A stretch of DNA of 64,000 bases from Citrus sinensis (Eukaryota > Streptophyta > Magnoliopsida > Sapindales > Rutaceae), in contig NC_068558.1 in assembly GCF_022201045.2 (NCBI RefSeq), forward strand, positions 2,418,001-2,482,000, given 5' to 3'. The translations under genes and the position numbers were made by a program. Of this stretch, positions 52,258 through 63,262 are shown piece after piece (positions within the stretch are counted from its first letter, which is position 1; each line of letters starts with the position of its first letter). A model generated the notes under the pieces. That model had not been told where the DNA came from. It worked only from the letters and a program-made list of their open reading frames with translations, and searched no databases.

Positions 52258-52265
52258 TATAAATA
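52258..52265 (+). promoter_or_regulatory. TATA box of germin-like gene 1
   Basis: TATAAATA lies 83 bases before the start codon, followed by GATCC. The same block precedes all three germin-like genes at nearly the same spacing. Confidence 0.75.
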
Positions 52266-52340
52266 GATCCATCATCTTCCTTTCAATCCACCAACACAAA
52301 AGGACCTACAGATATTAATTGATCCTACTCACAGCTAGCC

Positions 52341-53009
52341 ATGTATTCTTCATCAGCGTCACTCTTTGGGCTGCTATGCTGCCTGATAGTGTTATTGATT
52401 CTCCCTTTCCCTTCCCATGCAAGTGACCCTGATCCTTTACAAGACGTCTGTATTGCGGATTTGAATGCCCCCATCTCTATCAATGGTTTCCCCTGCAAAC
52501 CTGATTCAGAAGTAACTTCTGATGATTTCTTCACGGATTTTTCCAAAAATCCGACCACATTTGATGTCTTTAAGCGTGCAGTTACACTTGGTGATGTTTC
52601 CGGCTTTCCAGCGGTCAATACTCAAGGAGTTTCACTCTTCCGAATTGACCTGGATGTAGGTGGAATAAACCCACCTCATACACATCCTCGTGGAACTGAG
52701 GCTGGCATTGTTACTCGAGGAAAGGTGCTTGTTGGGTTAGTAACAACTAATAATACCTTTTTCTCAAAGGTTTTGACTCCCGGGATGGTGTTCTTAATTC
52801 CCAGAGCACTGATTCACTTCCAGCTAAATGTTGGAAAGGGGCCGGCCACCTTTATACCTATTTTCAATACTCAAAATCCTGGCGTTTCGGACTCACTCAC
52901 TACTCTTTTTGATACAACACCCCCAATTCCCAATGAATTGCTGACCAAATCTCTTCGAGTAAGTGATGATGTGATAAATGGCATCAGAAAAGCCCGGGCA
53001 TCAAACTAG
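52341..53009 (+). CDS. Germin-like protein 1 (intronless)
   Basis: The protein is 222 aa. Residues 1-28 form a signal peptide ending near SHA, so the product is secreted to the cell wall. The cupin fold carries the metal ligands H113 and H115 with E120 (germin box 1, HTHPRGTE) and H159 (box 2, PRALIHFQLN). Cys 37 and Cys 52 should form the conserved disulphide. NNT at 137-139 is a likely N-glycosylation site. Germins are oxalate oxidases or superoxide dismutases; many germin-like proteins have superoxide dismutase activity or act in defence, and the activity here is not known. In box 2 an alanine replaces the usual glycine. The gene is the first of three near-identical tandem copies. The start gives MYSSSASLFG. 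Confidence 0.94.
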   Translation: MYSSSASLFGLLCCLIVLLILPFPSHASDPDPLQDVCIADLNAPISINGFPCKPDSEVTSDDFFTDFSKNPTTFDVFKRAVTLGDVSGFPAVNTQGVSLFRIDLDVGGINPPHTHPRGTEAGIVTRGKVLVGLVTTNNTFFSKVLTPGMVFLIPRALIHFQLNVGKGPATFIPIFNTQNPGVSDSLTTLFDTTPPIPNELLTKSLRVSDDVINGIRKARASN

Positions 53010-53554
53010 TAATCGGTCCAGCTAGGTTAACATCCTGGGTGCTTGATCAATATGCTTTAGTGTGCCAACATATATATACTAATAAATGCGATTTATTTTA
53101 TGTTACAATTATTGAATAAAGAGTAAAGTCCAGACGACCAATAATTATTGAATAAGGAAAGCGAGATTTTTTTTTTCTCATTTCTTCTTCTTTTACTTTT
53201 GATTTTTCCATGGCATTATCTATGCAATTTGTTGCTTCCATCGGCCTCGTTCATTGGTATTTCCTTGTAGGCTTCAAATAATCTTTTATAATCCGAATTT
53301 CATTCCTGTATTTCCAGCCTCTCAATATCCATTAATGGTACCCCTGCAATAATTATTGAATAAAAAATGCCTAATACTTATTAATTTTTTTGTCTTGTTA
53401 ATTTTTTTTCATGGGTCATTCTATTTGATATATACCGCGATAAAATAATTCGATAAATATGTCAAAAATAAAATTACCGGTGAAATAGAAAACATACTGA
53501 AATCAAACCCGTTCATTGCTTTATTATTTTTTTGTTCTCCCTATTCAACCGAAC
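53010..53554. other. 3' flank of germin-like gene 1
   Basis: The first roughly 100 bases are a 3' UTR shared with the other germin-like copies (GCTAGGTTAACAT and a TTTATTTTATGT block). The rest is AT-rich. Confidence 0.4.
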
Positions 53555-54215
53555 CAATTGAAAGTGATAGTGACGATTACGTGGAATAATTGGGGGGCAC
53601 GAAATAAGCTATTATTCAGAAGGCAATTTAGTTCACCACAAGCCATCTATGCACGGGCTCAAAGAATTTTCGAATCTTTTGGGAGTTGTGGTGTGGCTAT
53701 TCTTGATTCTAATTTGAGTAGTGTCGTGTGTGGGGATGATAGTGTTGTGCGGTAGTTGCCACTAGTAGGTTGGGTGAAATTAAGTGTAGACGCAGCAGTT
53801 GATCTAGCTCGGGGTGCAGTGGGTTACGGTGCCGTTGTGCCAAATCATGAAGGTTTGGTGATGGCTACGGGAGCTTTTCATGTGGTTTTTTCTGATGAGG
53901 TTGATATCACTGAAGCAGAATCCTTGCGCTTTGGTTTACAGTTCGCTAGTGCAGCTGGTTTATTTTGTTAACAGTTGCAGTCAAATTTGCTTCAAGTCAT
54001 AGAACTATTTTAGATCTTTTCTGAGGTGCTTTGAATTATTTCTGAGCTGAAGCAGTTGCAATTACCAAAGCAAATGCATTAGCTAAATATTCTATGTAGT
54101 TTTTTATTCTTATATTTGGTGGGAAGATTTTCCACCACATTTAAATTGATAACTTGAGTGTATTATGATTCTGATTCTAATAAAGTTTTTATCTCACCAA
54201 CCCAAAAAAAAAAAA
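53555..54215 (+). mobile_element. 5'-truncated LINE with RNase H-like tail
   Basis: Two frames, interrupted by a TAG at 53753-53755, read like the C-terminal part of a plant L1-type polyprotein. The first has WNNWGARNKLLFRRQF. The second begins LPLVGWVKLSVDAAVDLARG and continues GAVGYGAVVPNHEGLVMATG and ITEAESLRFGLQFASA, the pattern of the RNase H-like domain. The element ends in a poly(A) run at 54204-54215. Everything upstream of this tail is missing, as in a 5'-truncated insertion. It is dead. Confidence 0.75.
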
Positions 54216-54248
54216 TTGAAATAATAAAAATAATGAATAACTTATTTA

Positions 54249-54610
54249 AGCCCCCGTTTGGTATAACTTTTCAAGTAGAGCTTATTTGAGTAGAGTTTCT
54301 ATTAAAAAATAATTAGTTGTTTAATTGTCAATAAAAGCTTTTATTAAAAATTTATGAAATTACTTTAATAGACAAGTTTTTTAAAGTTATGTCATAAAAA
54401 AATAAAATAAGATTGTAAAATAAGTAGAGGATATTTTAGATATTTTCTCTTAAAACTCGAAATTTGAGTTTTTGTTCATAGAGGTAAAATAGATTATTTA
54501 AACTTCAAAAGTTCTATTAGAAAAACAACCAAACAACACCAAAAATTATTATAAGAGCTTAATAGATTAAATAATCACTTATGGCCATTGAATAAGTCAT
54601 ACCAAATAAT
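54249..54610. mobile_element. Possible hAT-like MITE, about 350 bp
   Basis: The left end CCCCGTTTGGTATAACTTTT and the right end, read inward, ATTTGGTATGACTTATTCAA, are imperfect inverted repeats. The interior is AT-rich and non-coding. No target duplication was confirmed. Confidence 0.4.
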
Positions 54611-56758
54611 CACATAGTACTTATTTATTATTGATTGTAATTTTTTTTAAAAATAAATTTTAGTTTCTAAAATTAAATTTTAATTTTAATTTTCTATTTT
54701 TGGCATTTATAACGTACTTTTTTTTCATGTATGTATGTGATAAAAATACTCTGAATTTATTACGATACATTCCTCATTCTTGAAAACGTAGTAGTACCCT
54801 AAAGCTTACAAAGGAAAGAAATTGGTATCAACCTTTTAGGAACCTTAAAATTTTTATAAACTGATTATCCTTTACCTCTAATTTGAGTTGAAAAACAAAT
54901 TAAATCGTTTTTCTATATTGATTTTGGTTTTGCTGTTGCACTTTATTTTATCCGTAGAACATGGATGAAGGAATCATATCATGAACTCCAAATTTACACA
55001 ACAATTGATGCTCTTGTAACCCATTCCCAATTTATTTGTTGCTCTTTTAACTCAATTTATTTGATAAAAAATGATTATTTTTATTTAAATTAATTTTAGA
55101 AAATTACAATTAGTAAACATTTTTAACTTTTGTATTATAGCGAGATCTTTTTGACTTTCCAACAACACCAAACAAAGCCTTCCACAGGCATACATTGTAT
55201 CTGAAACATCACAAAATCTTATTCCATAATTTTTACTAAAATAGTGTTTTGGTAATTTTTTTTTAAATCATTCATTTCATAATTTTCTCTATTTTGACAA
55301 CAACATAATAGAATTTTTTAAAAATAGTTATAAAATAATTTCCTAAATAAATAAAAAAATTATTTTTTAAAACTTTATGTAATAATCTTATTATTTCAAT
55401 AAAAAGGTAGTCATCTCCTATTTTTTCCTTCAGCTTTTTTTTTTTTTCATTTTATGTAAATTTGGGTGTTCCAAAAATGAAACAAAAATGTGTTTAGACA
55501 ACATAAGCTTATGTTGATGATTGAGAATAGAAGGAACTCGCGCCGATTTGTAATGTATTCACGAAATGTTGCTTGCACGTCTCAATAAATCCATTTTTTT
55601 TTTAAATATATCAATTGATTTATAGTTGGTGCAACGGGTTATGCAGTCAATGAATACAGATGTTATTCACGTTCGCAAGCATTAGATTAACTTTGTTAAT
55701 GACTCTGGAATGTATTAAGAAATCTAAAATTGTTTGATGATATACGTTTATCTAAAAGGAATTAAGGAAAGGGTCAAGTTTGGCGGTTGAATAGCTCGGG
55801 ATCAACGGCCATGTCAAAGTTAATTAATAAACCCAAGCATATTCTGCTGATCACAATTAATGGAAGGGATCGATTGGCTATCACACTACCCCGCAGTTGA
55901 CATTGAAGTTTGTCATTGAAGTATGTCTTCTTCAAACATTCCCGCGGAAGGTTGCGTGTCAATATTTGACCACTATGAAATTGCCGCATATTCATCGACT
56001 ACTTCACATCTCATTATTGAATGTTGCAACTTATAGGATGGTTGCATAGGATGAGTAGAGTATTTTTCGGAGGTCATAATTTAGTTACATGTGTCCATTT
56101 TGGGGGGTCATAATTGAGATATTCTATTTCTTTTGTTATTGTTTAGCTGTTTGAAATTATTTTTTTATTTTTCCTGTTACTTCCAAAATTTTATTTTTAT
56201 TTTTTTTAGATGTTAGATTTAGGCGTCGTTTGTTTTGTTGTCCTTATTTTGATTATAAGAATTTTATTATAAAATAATATTTTAGATTTACTTATTTTAG
56301 TAAATTCGTGATATTTAGAGTTATTATCAAAGGGCCCCAAAACCCCTAATTTTGTCCATTCACACTTTTGCAATAAAATTTTCATTATTTTGAAACCTAG
56401 TTTCTTTTTCAATCCAACTTTTATGTATCATCAACTTAAGTTTTAAATTGCTTTTGATTCATTAGGAAGGAAATCAACTTTCTATTATTAATCTATTAAA
56501 TGAATTTTGTGTTTAACATATACACTCTTAAACAATAAGGTGAAAAATTTTCGATTCCTGATTATATTGACAAAATATATCATTATAATTCCAAAATTAT
56601 ATATATATATATATAGCGCAATTAAAATTAAGTTACTTAACTCTATATTTATATATGGAAAATTTTCAATGAAGGTTCCAGCACTTTAATGAAGTACAAG
56701 AAAATTATTATGCCATATAGTATGATAGCGTAATCCTCACTAAAAAAGAATTATTTAT

Positions 56759-56760
<2 letters not shown>
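54611..56760. other. AT-rich intergenic DNA between germin-like genes 1 and 2
   Basis: No gene was recognised. Near 55160-55185 the sequence ACCAAACAAAGCC resembles another transposon end without a fixed partner. Around 56219-56320 and elsewhere there are fragments in common with other intergenic parts of this window. Confidence 0.4.

Positions 56761-56813
<53 letters not shown>
56761..56813. repeat. TA microsatellite
   Basis: A run of ACAT followed by about 21 TA dinucleotides. It is non-coding and a likely polymorphic site. Confidence 0.85.
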
Positions 56814-56818
<5 letters not shown>

Positions 56819-57118
56819 TTTCCATTGATTAAAGTCCAAAAACTCTCATCAGACAAAACACTATAAGCTATCCTTTTGTCACTAAGCCAAAACAACAAGA
56901 CATTATTCTGGTTCATTATCATTCACGGTTGCAATGCCCAGGTGATATCATGTACCAATTTAAAAATATTCGACACGCTTTATATCCAAAAGTCAAAAAG
57001 TCAATAAGCCTTATCGATGGCCAATTCTTTGGCATTAATATTTTACTAAAGTCAAAAAGTCAATAAGCCTCATCTGCTTAATCTTTGGTTAATCACGCTT
57101 TGAGATTCCAAGGAGTAG

Positions 57119-57126
57119 TATAAATA
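57119..57126 (+). promoter_or_regulatory. TATA box of germin-like gene 2
   Basis: TATAAATA lies 93 bases before the start codon in the same context as in the other two copies. Upstream, from about 56880, the sequence resembles the promoter of germin-like gene 3 (AAGCCAAAACAA, then TCATTATC and CGGTTGCAA). Confidence 0.75.
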
Positions 57127-57211
57127 GATCCATCACCTTCCATCCAATCCACCAACACAAAAAGACCTGCAGACATTAATTCTGTAATTTAGATCTTAAC
57201 AGCAGCCAGCC

Positions 57212-57883
57212 ATGTATTCTTCTTCATCAGTGTCACTCTTTGGGCTGCTATGCGGCTTGGTAGTGTTACTGATTCTCCCTTTCTCTTCCCGTGCAAGTGA
57301 CCCTGATCCTTTACAAGACGTCTGTATTGCGGATTTGAATGCCCCCATCTCTATCAATGGTTTCCCCTGCAAACCTGATTCAGAAGTAACTTCTGATGAT
57401 TTCTTCACAGATTTTTCTAAAAATCCGACCACTTTTGATGTCTTTAAGCGTGCAGTTACGCTTGGTGATGTTTCTGGCTTTCCAGCGGTCAATACTCAAG
57501 GAGTTTCACTCTTCCGAATTGACCTGGATGTCGGTGGAATAAACCCGCCTCATACACATCCTCGTGGAACTGAGGCTGGCATTGTTACTCGAGGAAAGGT
57601 GCTCGTAGGTTTAGTAACAACTAATAATACCTTTTTCTCAAAGGTTTTGACTCCCGGGATGGTGTTCCTAATTCCCAGAGCGCTGATTCACTTCCAGCTG
57701 AATGTTGGGAAGGGGCCGGCCACCTTTATACCTATTTTCAATACTCAAAATCCTGGCGTTTCCGACTCACTCACTACTCTTTTTGATACAACACCCCCAA
57801 TTCCCAATAAAGTGTTGACCAAATCTTTCCGAGTCAGTAATGATGTGATCAACACCATCAGAGCGGCCCGGGCATCAAACTAG
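57212..57883 (+). CDS. Germin-like protein 2 (intronless)
   Basis: The protein is 223 aa and differs from copy 1 at only a handful of positions, mainly in the signal peptide and the last 20 residues (KVLTKSFRVSNDVINTIRAA). Metal ligands (HTHPRGTE and the box 2 histidine), the two cysteines and the glycosylation site are all conserved. The start codon at 57212 gives MYSSSSVSLFG. It is presumed secreted and cupin-folded, with the same uncertainty over enzymatic activity as copy 1. The spacers to its sisters are 4.2 and 3.5 kb. No defect was seen. Confidence 0.94.
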   Translation: MYSSSSVSLFGLLCGLVVLLILPFSSRASDPDPLQDVCIADLNAPISINGFPCKPDSEVTSDDFFTDFSKNPTTFDVFKRAVTLGDVSGFPAVNTQGVSLFRIDLDVGGINPPHTHPRGTEAGIVTRGKVLVGLVTTNNTFFSKVLTPGMVFLIPRALIHFQLNVGKGPATFIPIFNTQNPGVSDSLTTLFDTTPPIPNKVLTKSFRVSNDVINTIRAARASN

Positions 57884-58240
57884 TAATCGATCCGGCTAGG
57901 TTAACATTCTCGACACCTGATGATACCCATTATAATGTCTCAGAACTAATGAATAAGATTTATTTTATGTAATAATTGTTGAATAAAGAAAAGATGGTGG
58001 CGATTTGCATGCTAAATGTACCTCGAATTCCATATTATGATAAAGTTTTTTTTTCCCCCCTAAATTTCTTTTTGTACAAATTATATGTTGAATCATGAAC
58101 GTGTAAGTTAGTATTAGGATAATTTAATTGAACTAAATAAAATACAACATGTTACTCTTGACACCATCTAGCACACTTATTCAAAATCCTATTAGTTTTC
58201 AACCAAAAAACTTTCCTCCTCAACATAACCCATCTAGTAT
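57884..58240. other. 3' flank of germin-like gene 2
   Basis: The first about 100 bases are a 3' UTR related to that of the sisters. The remainder is AT-rich. Confidence 0.4.
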
Positions 58241-58525
58241 AGTTTTCTGGTCCAGAATCTTAAAGTGCAGGAAAAGTCCGAAAAAATTTTAAAACTGCGG
58301 GGTTTTAAAGGTTTACAACTTGAAACACTTAAACCGCACAGTTTATGCGTTTTTCCGGACGTTCCCACACTTTAAAATTCTAAATTGGAACATAAATAAA
58401 TGTTTCAATTCAGGATCTTAAAGTGCGGGAAAAACCACATGGTTTTAAAGGCTTAAAACTGTAGGCCTTTAAAACCGTGCAGTTTTAAAACTTTCCCGCA
58501 CTTTACAATTATGAACTAGAAAACT
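58241..58525. mobile_element. Inverted-repeat MITE rich in TTTTAAAG
   Basis: The left end AGTTTTCTGGTCCAGAATCT and the right end, read inward, AGTTTTCTAGTTCATAATTG, are inverted copies. Inner parts repeat CTTAAAGTGC, GGTTTTAAAGG and AAACCG-type motifs in both orientations. The 285-base element is non-coding. Part of it recurs in reverse orientation at 28460-28625. Confidence 0.7.
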
Positions 58526-59429
58526 ACTATATCTATATAATATCATATATCATATCATATCATATAATATAACATAACATAATATAATATAATATAATAT
58601 AAATATTAATAGGAAAATTATTTGGGAGGCAGCAAGATGCAGAATTACATGTCACCACTAATGATTAAATCCAAATTACCTCTTATTTGTAACTTGTATC
58701 AATAAACCACTTTTTGTTGAATTTGAATAAAAGATGTTAAAAAATCTTTATTAAAATATCCATTTTCCCTTGATATTGTTTAAAAATGTTAAAAAAAAAA
58801 CATTCTTACCCATTGAAGCAAGTTTCCAACTGCAAAAATTAAAAACAGCAGTTGCTTATGCCAAAAAATAAAAAATCAGAAAAAAAAGGCATGCTCGGAT
58901 GCTCCCGGTTAGGTAGAGATTTTTGTTGTGACAATTCTTTATTAAATGATTAACTCAAAACTTATTGGCTCTTGTAATACAATTATTCTACTAGTTTCAG
59001 CATACGAGAAGCATTAGATCTTATTGCTTCTCTATTAATTAATACTTGGTGCGTCAGGTAATGGAATGAAAGAAATTAAATTTTTTTTTTTTGGCTCAAG
59101 CTTCCATAGTTTCCTGAAGATAGCCTTCAATTAATGGATTGAATAATAATCTATCATCATGAATTTGAATAACTCTGGTGATAAAATCTCAATAAGCTAC
59201 TAGCTAGCTGAAAATGGGTTCAAAATTCCACGACCTTGAAATTACAAGGTACTGAAACCTCATTGAAGATTTCAGAGTTTGTTGTAAACTGTACTTTCAA
59301 TGCAAAGATCAGGGCGTTGGAAGGCAAGTGTTTCTAATCTATCCTATTATTGTGGACAGGGTCTACTTCTAGCGTAAGAAACGGTCTCCCTAGAACTGGG
59401 ATAGAGTCTCATAAGTATGTGTACCTTAA

Positions 59430-59460
<31 letters not shown>

Positions 59461-59645
59461 TTTACGGATGTAAGTGTAGAGAAAAAAGAATAGACGACTC
59501 TTCAATTAACGAAATTAAAAGATTTTGTCATTTAGATTTCACGGACCAAAAATCAAATCAAAAAATATTATGCAGCTAATTGATTTCTCACTCGGCTGTA
59601 ATGCTAGGACTGAATGAGGAATCTTATTTATCCAGTCATAAATGT
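58526..59645. other. AT-rich intergenic DNA with simple repeats
   Basis: ATATC and ATAATAT simple repeats occupy about 58536-58606 and a TA run is near 59443-59460. No gene was recognised. Confidence 0.45.
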
Positions 59646-59745
59646 TCCCTGAGAATTGATGAATTGGATAATTAATCATCATCAACAAACTTGTTCCCCC
59701 ATCCCTGAGAATTGATGGATTGGATAATTAATCGTCATCAACAAG
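59646..59745. repeat. Tandem repeat, about 44-bp units with 12-bp spacer
   Basis: Two copies of a unit starting TCCCTGAGAATTGATG and ending CATCAACAA lie at about 59646-59688 and 59702-59744, separated by a short unrelated segment. They differ at a few bases. The sequence is non-coding. Confidence 0.75.
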
Positions 59746-61280
59746 CTGGCTACTAGGTAAAGGTTTACGGATTCATTTTTCGATGACTTTGAAATCACTA
59801 AGTATATAATAGGAGAATAGACTGCTTCAACTCTTTTTAATATGTTGATTTGTTTGTTTCAAATATCAACTCCAAGAAATTACTTAAACAAGAAGAGACG
59901 GCTCATTATCTTGACGTAGTACTTCTGTAAAGTGTATTTAATTAATTTTCAACCTGTAGCTACATATCAAAGCTAGAGTTTATATCCCAGAATCAAATAA
60001 CCAAAAACAACAAGAAATAACTTCATACTCACGCTTGACCAAGTACATACTTCTACCACGTCTTCAATTTCAATCTTTTTTTTTTTCCGTCGCCATATCA
60101 AATTAAAAGCAGCTTAGATCTTTGTTAACACACGCTTTACAAAGCCGAAAAAGCCAACAATTAAATAATCTCATTATTCTGATTCTGATCCTACAATTTT
60201 CTATTAAAAACTTCTTTTTTCAATCAAACTATATGTTGAATGTATTTAGTATTATGAACAATTTAATTGAAAAATCTAGCACGCTGCTTCAATATCATAT
60301 TGCATCTTAGTCTAAAAATTTTCGTCCTCAATATCATAGCTGATGCATTATTTTTATTAAGTTTTGTTTGATAGTTATAATTTTTTTCTACAGCAGCAGT
60401 AGCTTAAAAAGTACATCACCTCAATCCCAAATGAACCTTTGGATCATAGTTGTGCAGCTGTAGCTTCGGTTATAGTACTTGTGTTTGGTTTGAAGAAATG
60501 AAAGAAAATAAGATGAGAGAAAAGGAGGAGAGGGTAAATAAATAAGGAGAAAAAAAAAGATGAATTTTGTGTCAAAATAAACAATAAAATTGAGATTGAT
60601 TTTTTTTTTAACCTCATTTCCTCTTGAGCATATATGTTGGACTTATAAATTTATGTTTGGATGTAAATTGTTTGATAAATTCCTATTGTTGTGGTTTGGA
60701 AATTAGGTTAATTTGATTTAACATTTACATAATAAACCACTTACAGTATTTTTATTATATTTTTATCAAAACTTTCATTTAAAAGTCATATTTATTATAT
60801 ACTAATAACTTTTATTTCATGACGATAGATGCAGCACTTCAAAACCAAAATAAGACCATATATGTTTATAACTTCTCTTATCAGAATATGAATGTCGCTT
60901 GCACGCATTAACAATTCCACTAGTTTCCGGTTCGTAATTATCACGTCAACTCTTAAAAAAAGGGAGCACTGCCGGTTCATAACTATCTGCACAAAGTACA
61001 TTATTCTAGCATTAAATTTTAAATATCTTTCAGCGCCTTTAAAAATTAAACATTCAAACTACTTAGTTATATTGTCAGAAAGCCAAAACAATGAGACGTT
61101 CTTTTTGGCTCATTATCTTTCCCGGTTGCAAAGGCCAGGTTACGTAACAATTTAAATAATCTGTACGCGCTATCCGAATTCAGAAAGTCAACAAACCTCA
61201 TCGATCTGCCAATTCTTTGGCATTAATATTTTACTTAATTCAAAGTAATGTTAATCACGCTTTCAGGCTCCAAGGATTAA
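59746..61280. other. Duplicated promoter block of germin-like gene 3 with an insertion
   Basis: About 59925-60200 matches the region 51930-52210 upstream of germin-like gene 1 (TTTATATCCCAGAATCA, then CAAGAAATAACTTC). The match resumes at about 61210 (GGCATTAATATTTTACT). The roughly 1 kb between the two is extra here and includes a fragment with AGTAGCTTAAAAAGTACATC at about 60405 related to the hAT-like MITE at 3076. The promoter block was therefore duplicated and then interrupted in copy 3. Confidence 0.55.
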
Positions 61281-61288
61281 TATAAATA
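61281..61288 (+). promoter_or_regulatory. TATA box of germin-like gene 3
   Basis: TATAAATA lies 89 bases before the start codon in the same context as in the other two copies. Confidence 0.75.
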
Positions 61289-61369
61289 GATCCGTCATCT
61301 TCCTTTAAATCAACAACTAAAGACTACTTGCTGCCATTAATTGTGTAAATTTAGATTTTAATCACAACC

Positions 61370-62041
61370 ATGATTTCTTCTTCATCAACGTCACTCATTG
61401 GGCTGCTATGCTGCTTGATAGTGTTATTGATTCTCCCTTTCCCTTCCCATGCAAGTGACCCTGATCCTTTACAAGACATCTGTGTTGCGGATTTGAATGC
61501 TTCCGGCTCTATTAATGGTTTCCCCTGCAAACCTGAGTCAGAAGTAACTTCTGATGATTTCTTCACGGATTTTTCCAAAGAAGCAGCCACTTTTGATGTC
61601 TTTAAACGTGGAGCTACACTCGGTGATGTTTTTGGCTTTCCAGTGGTCAATACTCAAGGAGTTTCACTCTTCCGAATTGACTTGGGTGTCGGTGGAATAA
61701 ACCCGCCTCATACACACCCTCGTGGAACCGAGGCTGGTATTGTTACTCGAGGAAAGGTGCTCGTAGGTTTAGTAACAACTAATAATACCTTTTTCTCAAA
61801 GGTTCTGACTCCCGGGATGGTATTCTTAATTCCTAGAGCGCTGATTCACTTCCAGCTGAATGTTGGAAAGGGGCCGGCCACCTTTATACCTATTTTCAAT
61901 ACTCAAAATCCTGGCGTTTCGGACTCACTCACTACTCTTTTTGACACAACACCTCCAATACCCGATGAAGTGTTAACCAAATCTTTCCGAGTAAGTGACG
62001 AAGTGATTAATGTGATCAGAGCAGCCCGGGCATCAAATTAA
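61370..62041 (+). CDS. Germin-like protein 3 (intronless)
   Basis: The protein is 223 aa. It starts MISSSSTSLIG, has a signal peptide ending near SHA, and conserves both cysteines and all four metal ligands. It differs from copies 1 and 2 mostly before residue 110 (for example ASGSINGF and KEAATFDVFKRGATLGDV). From about residue 109 (GINPPHTHPRG) to about residue 198 the amino acid sequence is identical in all three copies. The end is DEVLTKSFRVSDEVINVIR. It is presumed secreted, cupin-folded and intact. It is the outgroup of the triplet by its N-terminal half. Confidence 0.94.
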   Translation: MISSSSTSLIGLLCCLIVLLILPFPSHASDPDPLQDICVADLNASGSINGFPCKPESEVTSDDFFTDFSKEAATFDVFKRGATLGDVFGFPVVNTQGVSLFRIDLGVGGINPPHTHPRGTEAGIVTRGKVLVGLVTTNNTFFSKVLTPGMVFLIPRALIHFQLNVGKGPATFIPIFNTQNPGVSDSLTTLFDTTPPIPDEVLTKSFRVSDEVINVIRAARASN

Positions 62042-62609
62042 TTAGTAATCGATCTAGTGAGGTAGCATCCTCGATGCTTGATCGGTACCCTTTATATTGT
62101 CTCAAAGTAATGAATAAGATTTATTTTATGCAATTGTTATTGAATAAAAGCTGAGACAACCAAATAATTGATTAATAAAGTTTTTAAATTTTTAAATTTC
62201 TTTACTTTTTCATGTATTGTGTGAATAAAGTTTGAAAATTGCGTATACATTTAAATATAGATAAGATCAAAATACACCTCTGAGTTGTTTGATTCTCATA
62301 AAATGCAGAAATGTAAAAAATTGATAATTAAGAGAAATTAAGTTTATAAATAATGAAACTTTATTGAAAAAAAATCTGAATGAATAACAATAGGGTTTTT
62401 GGACATTTTTATAGTAACTCTAAATATCACGAATTTATCAAAATAAACAAATTAGAAAAAAAAAGATAGGAATCTTGAATGTAGTAGAAAAAACTAGAAA
62501 ATAATTAAAAATCACAAAACGAACAAAAAAAAACTGAATTTTTTGTTTGACCACGGAGTAAAATTGTGTAAGCATTCTGGATTTGGTACGTCTCGTCGTA
62601 AGTTTCATA
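62042..62609. other. 3' flank of germin-like gene 3
   Basis: The 3' UTR is related to that of the sisters up to about 62130. The rest is AT-rich with no recognised gene. Confidence 0.4.
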
Positions 62610-62691
62610 ATGCTATATTATACATCCAAGACTAGCGCACGTAACTCAAGATGCTATGTTATACATCCAAGACTAGCGCACGTAACTCAAG
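62610..62691. repeat. 41-bp tandem duplication
   Basis: Two adjacent 41-base units (62610-62650 and 62651-62691) differ at one base. Each contains CATCCAAGACTAGCGCACG. The near identity implies a recent event. Confidence 0.9.
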
Positions 62692-62837
62692 TTATTTATA
62701 ACTAGTGGAAAGTACCCTGCCTGTTCTACACAACTATTTTAAGTTATGAACACCAAAAGATATTGGTCCTGCGAACCATGCTACATCAAGTACCATTTCT
62801 AATTGGAATGCTACGCATATTGGAAAAAGTGTTCAAA

Positions 62838-63262
62838 AGTTTGAGTTTTGCAACAATACGGGAAGCATTACAGATACGCTCAAGAATGTTTTTACAATCT
62901 CAAAAGTCTCCTGGTTGATATGATGTCCATTTCTTTTGTTGATGTGGATGCTAACCGAGACACTGTCAGAGTTTTTTCAAATACAATTGTCCATTGCTTA
63001 GAAGATTTAAGTGCGAGGAGATCTGACTTAAACATCAATCCGATTGACGTATCTAGAGATTGATAGTTGCAATTCAATTGAAGAAATTGAAATTTCTGCC
63101 CAAAAATCTTTTGTCACATAACTATCGTGGATTGGAAATCAATTTCAGGATTGACAATGCTCCCTTGCTTTTTGATGTATCCCCTGGTAGGACAGTTGAT
63201 GGTCAGTTGAGAAATCTTATTAATCCTTTCAGAAACTTTCTCCCACAGCTCGAGAATCTGTA
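62838..63262 (+). pseudogene. F-box/LRR-type gene relic
   Basis: Translated pieces resemble the leucine-rich part of plant F-box/LRR proteins. The first frame has FVDVDANRDTVRVFSNTIVH and CLEDLSARRSDLNI. A frame change near 63060 leads to a CNSIEEIEIS-like stretch and then HNYRGLEINFRIDNAPLLFD. There is no start and there are at least two frame changes. At 63333-63470 a second, poorer copy of the first piece (TTTGTCGATGTGGATGATAAC) follows. The call rests on motif style only. It may be the missing remainder of the F-box fragment at 51792. Confidence 0.45.
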
